A stretch of DNA of 9,054 nt, from the NCBI GenBank assembly GCA_014379815.1, contig JACMLA010000785.1, forward strand, positions 1 to 9,054. Reading direction: 5' to 3'. Made by a program: the position numbers and the translations under genes. The notes under the pieces were generated by a model, which ran no database searches, was not told the origin of the DNA, and worked only from the letters and a program-made list of their open reading frames with translations. Below are positions 5,284-9,054 of the stretch, one piece after another (position 1 is the stretch's first letter; every line of letters starts with the position of its first letter). This DNA is from Bryobacteraceae bacterium (lineage in GTDB: Bacteria > Acidobacteriota > Terriglobia > Bryobacterales > Bryobacteraceae).

Positions 5284-7237
5284 TTGCGAACGCGACCACT
5301 CCGAACGTCACAGCGAGGCTGCCGGCGCTGGCGAGCTTAAGTTCCCGACCGCCGTCATATTCGAGGTCGATGCGGCAAGGTCCGGCACAGGCGGGGCGAA
5401 TCACCAGAAAGCCCAGACCGTCGGCTCCGGTGGGAACCGGCCTGCCATCGACAGAGGCAATCCATCCCGGGTGATATGTGGTCTGTACGCTGACGACCTG
5501 TCCCGGACCACCACCAGGATGTTCGACCGTCGCCGCGTGGCGGTTCAACCAGGTCCACTTTGCCTCCGATATCGCGCTGTCGTTTATCGCAGCCACATAG
5601 GCCTGCGTCTCACCAGAGTCGAGTCCATTCTCCGGCTGATGCTTCACTAGGGCCTGCTCGGGGACCGCGTGCGCGAGAGACTTCGATCTCGCGGGCACCT
5701 CGTAAATTGTGTCGTCTCCTTCGCGCCAGAGCACTTTCAATACGCCTTCGAATTTGCGGGGATTCACAAAGGGTTTGTAAAACTCCGCACTCTGTGGTCC
5801 GGGAACCGACACCGCATGCGCTCCCAGGGCCTGCAGCCATAGCGTACTTAGCTGGGTATCGCGATCGCCGGCATCCATGCCGGTGTACACAGTAAACGTC
5901 GCAATGCGCATGACCTGGTTCGGCAGCATCGGATCATGACCGCCATGCAATTGCGGTGTGTCGGTAAAAATATTGAAGTAAAACGAGTATGCTCCCCCAA
6001 TCATCACCCGCTGCCCATTCCTGTTGCGGTCCACCCAGGTGGCGATTCGGTAAGCTGCCGTCTTCGTGATATCGGTCGATTGTATGATGCGTCGGGCGTA
6101 TCGGACATTGTGGGCGAGCAGCACAACACACGACACAGCCAGCACGACTGTTGACGCTTTTCTCACCAGCTCAAACCGGGTTTCGCGGAGCCACAACTCG
6201 GCACAGAAGACGAGTGCGAGGCAAATTCCAAGGTCCATCGCGATCTGATAGCGATGGGGTTGCGGCACGATGTTTGCGTGGAACCATGTCCCGGCGATCA
6301 CGATGGAGAACATCCACCATGCGTACAGGACGAAGAATCGCAGATGCGGCTCTTGCCTGCGTGTCAGCAACCAGATCGTAGCGGCAACGATGAACGTGAT
6401 ACTCAGGGCAGCGAGCGACGCCGCATTGAAACGAAAATCCCCGTCGACCGAGGGAGAGTTCACCCGGATCGCGGCTATAACGGAAGTTGGAAACAAGGGG
6501 GAAACCCACACGTACGCGAGCAGGCCGATCGTTCCCATTAAAACGATGTTTCGAATCAAGCGGTCCGTTCGCACGGTAGCCAGCAGACAGCTGAAAGCCA
6601 CGACAAGTATCGTGGCGGCGAAGGCGTTGGCCAGTACCGCGAGGCCAGTAAACAGGCCCGTCAGGACCCGGTCTGACCAGCGTTCCCTGTGCAGAACCAG
6701 GTACGCAAACAGCAGTGCCAGGGGGATTAGCGCCATCGACGCGATATGAGGACCTTCTCCGTAGTAGGCGAGAATCTGCAGTCTCCGCAGGTTCCAGCCG
6801 CTGCCAAGGTCATAGCGAATCATAGGTACCAGCCACGCGCCGGGCGAGGTGAGTGAGAAAATCAGAGCCGCGATAAAGCTGGTGTGCCGCTTCCCTGTGA
6901 GCGTATGCGCGAGGGCATAAACCGCAACCGGTCCAAGGCAGAAAAAGACTGCGCAGACCTGGTGGAAAGACAACGCGGCCGACACGCCGGCCAGGCGACT
7001 CCACGCACCTACGATGATGTGCAGCAGAGGCAGATAGGTGTGCTGGAAGGGGAGACCACAATCCCAGTGCGGCCACCACAGCAAGTCGAACGGATGAGCG
7101 GCGATCTGTCTGGCAATTGCGATGAAGGTGCCTTCGTTGGAGTGCAGCCACGCGGAATACTCCACCCGGAAGAGCTTTTCGGCCAGCAAGACATTCAGGC
7201 AAACAAGAACTAAGGGATAAGTGAGAGAGGTCTTCAA
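5237..7237 (-). CDS. Polytopic membrane protein, GT-C glycosyltransferase/YfhO-like, with PGWxxxVDG C-terminal domain
   Basis: A 666-residue inner-membrane protein. One helix lies near the N-terminus (SLTYPLVLVCLNVLL), followed by an extracytoplasmic loop with HSNEG (about 32-36) and WDCGLPFQHTYLPLLH. About ten further hydrophobic helices reach to roughly residue 390, and a soluble domain covers about 395-625. A last helix (GSLAVTFGVVAFAI) and an Arg-rich tail (RRRLRR) end the protein. The late soluble domain carries PGWIASVDG at 590-598, as in YfhO-family proteins. The N-terminal layout, an acidic residue in the first large loop plus a WxCGxPF-like segment, resembles GT-C lipid-linked sugar transferases or the PTPS-related membrane family; a sugar transferase role is inferred. 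The frame stays open upstream to 7468, but that part is the shadow of the preceding gene. The likely start is TTG at 7237-7235, overlapping the upstream stop as TTGA; no ATG gives a sensible N-terminus. Confidence 0.8.
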   Translation of the reverse strand: MKTSLTYPLVLVCLNVLLAEKLFRVEYSAWLHSNEGTFIAIARQIAAHPFDLLWWPHWDCGLPFQHTYLPLLHIIVGAWSRLAGVSAALSFHQVCAVFFCLGPVAVYALAHTLTGKRHTSFIAALIFSLTSPGAWLVPMIRYDLGSGWNLRRLQILAYYGEGPHIASMALIPLALLFAYLVLHRERWSDRVLTGLFTGLAVLANAFAATILVVAFSCLLATVRTDRLIRNIVLMGTIGLLAYVWVSPLFPTSVIAAIRVNSPSVDGDFRFNAASLAALSITFIVAATIWLLTRRQEPHLRFFVLYAWWMFSIVIAGTWFHANIVPQPHRYQIAMDLGICLALVFCAELWLRETRFELVRKASTVVLAVSCVVLLAHNVRYARRIIQSTDITKTAAYRIATWVDRNRNGQRVMIGGAYSFYFNIFTDTPQLHGGHDPMLPNQVMRIATFTVYTGMDAGDRDTQLSTLWLQALGAHAVSVPGPQSAEFYKPFVNPRKFEGVLKVLWREGDDTIYEVPARSKSLAHAVPEQALVKHQPENGLDSGETQAYVAAINDSAISEAKWTWLNRHAATVEHPGGGPGQVVSVQTTYHPGWIASVDGRPVPTGADGLGFLVIRPACAGPCRIDLEYDGGRELKLASAGSLAVTFGVVAFAIRRRLRRHSPTPDQH

Positions 7238-9054
7238 GGCTTGATCCGGAATGCTGCGAAGGCAGTCATTGCAATGCAAACGAGCGCGAGCGTGAGCGTC
7301 ATGTAGAGCAGCAGGGGAACGTATCGAAACTCGACCGTGTGGCGACCCTGGGGCACGACAACCGATTGCAGGAAGCCATAAGCCTCGTCCAGCGCGGACT
7401 CCTTGCCGTCTACCCAAACGACCCAGCCCGGAAACCACACGTTGGACAGAACGACCAGACCGGGGCAACGCATGTCGACCTGTAGCAATGTCCGGGAGGG
7501 AGTCATCTCTGCGATTTTCACGTCATCGGACGCCCCTGCCCCGCAACTCACGATCTCGTCATTTCTAAACTGCCGGGAGACCGGAGCATCCGTGCGGAGC
7601 CGCTCCTTTGGTTGTTGCATGAATCTGGCGAACTCGTCGTTACCTTGCACCAGAGTAGTCTTGTGAACTGTCCAGGCTCGTGGAAAAGGTGTTGCTTCGA
7701 GGTAGGCGTGTGTGCCTGACGGGCTTGTGAACGCAATGGGCTGATCGGCCGCGCGAGGTTTGCTGGCAACGTAGTATTTCACGCCGAGGAGCTCCCAAAT
7801 ATGCGGTCCCGGCGCCTGAAGAATGCTGGTAAGGGGACTCACCGTACCGCCGCGCTCGTCCAGATTATGCCAGTCTCCGAGGTTCCACGGCACGTCTTGC
7901 TGATTTCTTTCGATTCTCTGGTGTCCTGTGTTCTGTTGCAGAAACCCGGCGAGGTCATCGTGCGACGAAAGCTTGCCGAGAAACCCCCAGCCATGCTCTT
8001 CATGACGGAAGTTAACTCCGGTCACCGTCCCTGTTTCAAGCAGGATCAGGGCCACCACACAAAGCTTTGCCGCTCTCCAGCTAAGGCGTTCCGATGCGAA
8101 CAGGTGCAGCGTTATCGCCAGCGCGGCAGAAGCCATGGCGGCTAGTGCGAAGACGGTGGATCCGGTCTCGGTTACGGAATCCGACGCCAGCATCGAACGA
8201 GCTAAGAGCATGAGGAAGGTAAGCCCGCTGAATCCCGCGAGGCAGTAAAAGATCTTTCTCAGAGTCGCCTTGTTGGAGAGCCTTAGGCTAAGGAGAGAAT
8301 CCAGTCCGACAGCGGCAAGAACAGCCATCGCGAGGTGGACCATGCTGATGGCAAATGCCAGATTGCGGGACTTGTCGAGCGTCGGCACAAGGGCGTACAG
8401 GATGCCATGAAACCCGGTGTGCTGGCCAAAGGAGAACAACAAAAAGAACACGGCAACGATCAGCAGCGCACGACTGATGAGATTGCTGCCAACGCTTAAG
8501 GAGCCTGCGATCGCGAGTACAAAGACGGTAATGCCTATGTAAACCGCTACATATCCGTACAAGTGAGGGATGATCAGGCCAAGTGTCTGGGCAGGAGGAA
8601 GGCCGAACTGCATGTGCGCGGTGTACTGAACCTGCTGTCCAAACTCGACTGGGCTTTTTGTGCCAACCCAGCGAAGCGACCTCATGTAGAACTCCTGTGA
8701 GGACAGGATTTGAGGGGAAGCGACAAGCAGTGTCAACGCGCCGAAAACTAAGAAGGGGATCACCGACTGGCGCCAGGCTGCCACGGCGGACAGAACGCCC
8801 GTTATCCAGATCAGTCCTGCAGCGATGGCAATAAAGGTCGGGATCTGGTGATGTCCGCTCCAGAAGGAGATGCCCAGCATGCACCCTGCGATAGCGGCGC
8901 TGACCAATGGCCTTCTTCTTTCAACCGAGCGAAAAACGAACAGGAACACCAGAGGTGCCATGATCGCACCGTTGATCATTTGCGGCCATGCGGTGTTCCC
9001 AACGAAGCCACCCAATCCGAAGGTCACGCCCGCCGCGACGGAGGCTGTTGGCGA
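7234..9054 (-). CDS. YfhO-family membrane protein (5' end beyond right edge)
   Basis: The visible 606 residues lack the N-terminus: the frame is open to the window edge, and the residues before the apparent GTG at 9027 (SPTASVAAG) continue a membrane helix. The text matches the YfhO style: FGLGGFVGNTAWPQMINGA, then SFWSGHHQIPTFIA, then YALVPTLDKSRNLAFAISMV near visible residues 230-250, followed by VGLDSLL. About ten hydrophobic helices precede a soluble region (about 350-560) with LLGVKYYVASKP, a common YfhO phrase. PGWVVWVDG is at 542-550, then a final helix and the tail FRIKP. Bacillus YfhO is involved in sugar transfer to lipoteichoic acid; in Gram-negative-type bacteria the role is unknown, so I infer only an envelope or lipid-linked sugar function. 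It is transcribed into the next membrane protein through a TTGA stop/start overlap. Family call fairly sure; function not. Confidence 0.82.
   Translation of the reverse strand, partial: SPTASVAAGVTFGLGGFVGNTAWPQMINGAIMAPLVFLFVFRSVERRRPLVSAAIAGCMLGISFWSGHHQIPTFIAIAAGLIWITGVLSAVAAWRQSVIPFLVFGALTLLVASPQILSSQEFYMRSLRWVGTKSPVEFGQQVQYTAHMQFGLPPAQTLGLIIPHLYGYVAVYIGITVFVLAIAGSLSVGSNLISRALLIVAVFFLLFSFGQHTGFHGILYALVPTLDKSRNLAFAISMVHLAMAVLAAVGLDSLLSLRLSNKATLRKIFYCLAGFSGLTFLMLLARSMLASDSVTETGSTVFALAAMASAALAITLHLFASERLSWRAAKLCVVALILLETGTVTGVNFRHEEHGWGFLGKLSSHDDLAGFLQQNTGHQRIERNQQDVPWNLGDWHNLDERGGTVSPLTSILQAPGPHIWELLGVKYYVASKPRAADQPIAFTSPSGTHAYLEATPFPRAWTVHKTTLVQGNDEFARFMQQPKERLRTDAPVSRQFRNDEIVSCGAGASDDVKIAEMTPSRTLLQVDMRCPGLVVLSNVWFPGWVVWVDGKESALDEAYGFLQSVVVPQGRHTVEFRYVPLLLYMTLTLALVCIAMTAFAAFRIKP

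Noticed and set aside
7238..7468. N-terminal 77-residue extension of the second membrane protein
   Set aside because: It lies wholly inside the coding end of the preceding YfhO-like gene, is Arg/Gly/Pro-rich in the way of out-of-frame translation, and would place a non-membrane stretch before the first helix. The TTGA overlap start is more likely.
8288..8884. 198-codon minus-strand frame inside the YfhO-like gene
   Set aside because: It is an alternative frame of the same strand with a biased Arg/His/Cys composition and no domain; the YfhO frame is clearly the real one.
9025..9027. GTG as the start of the right-edge YfhO-like gene
   Set aside because: The frame stays open to the window edge and the upstream codons continue the same hydrophobic helix, so the gene is cut by the edge and does not start there.
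1..9054. Mobile element, CRISPR array, toxin-antitoxin or defence system
   Set aside because: No direct repeats, spacers, transposase or nuclease-like genes are visible; coding frames of recognisable chromosomal genes fill the window.

Overview
This window is almost entirely protein-coding (about 99%) and fairly GC-rich (high fifties percent by eye). It holds seven genes, and both edge genes are cut by the window ends. There are no rRNA, tRNA or CRISPR features and no signs of insertion sequences or phage. The chromosomal housekeeping content, the MetRS type with a fused C-terminal tRNA-binding domain, and the large YfhO-like membrane proteins fit a free-living bacterium. I lean towards Acidobacteriota (Bryobacterales-like), but that is an inference from recalled protein style, not a search.

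Left block (1-3943, minus strand, reading leftwards): a compact set in the order sir2-type deacylase, larC, metG, TatD-family hydrolase (only its first 27 codons lie in the window). larC/metG and metG/tatD overlap by four bases each (ATGA and GTGA), so translation is probably coupled. sir2 and larC are separated by only 35 bases, which contain a small perfect hairpin followed by the larC ribosome binding site. The block joins an NAD-dependent protein deacylase with a SIRT5-type acid-recognition pair, a nickel-inserting enzyme of nickel-pincer cofactor synthesis, methionyl-tRNA synthetase and a metal-dependent hydrolase. The metG-tatD pairing is a familiar one; sir2 and larC upstream of it are less obvious partners.

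Middle (3944-5283): a 50-base divergent intergenic region, then a plus-strand class I SAM-dependent methyltransferase. Its C-terminal half appears to be two tandem copies of a roughly 100-residue beta-rich domain.

Right block (5237-9054, minus strand): two consecutive polytopic membrane proteins of the YfhO/GT-C glycosyltransferase-like type. Both end in the same architecture: a soluble domain with a PGWxxxVDG motif, then a last membrane helix and a short basic cytoplasmic tail. They are joined by a TTGA stop/start overlap, so the second probably begins at a TTG codon. The upstream one runs off the right edge. The second converges on the methyltransferase gene, and the two 3' ends overlap by 47 bases with no terminator between them.

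I found no clear new defence, mobile or RNA system. The points most worth a second look are the duplicated C-terminal domain of the methyltransferase, the paired YfhO-like proteins, the substituted zinc-knuckle residue in MetRS, and an orphan single-frame larC inside a translation-related operon.
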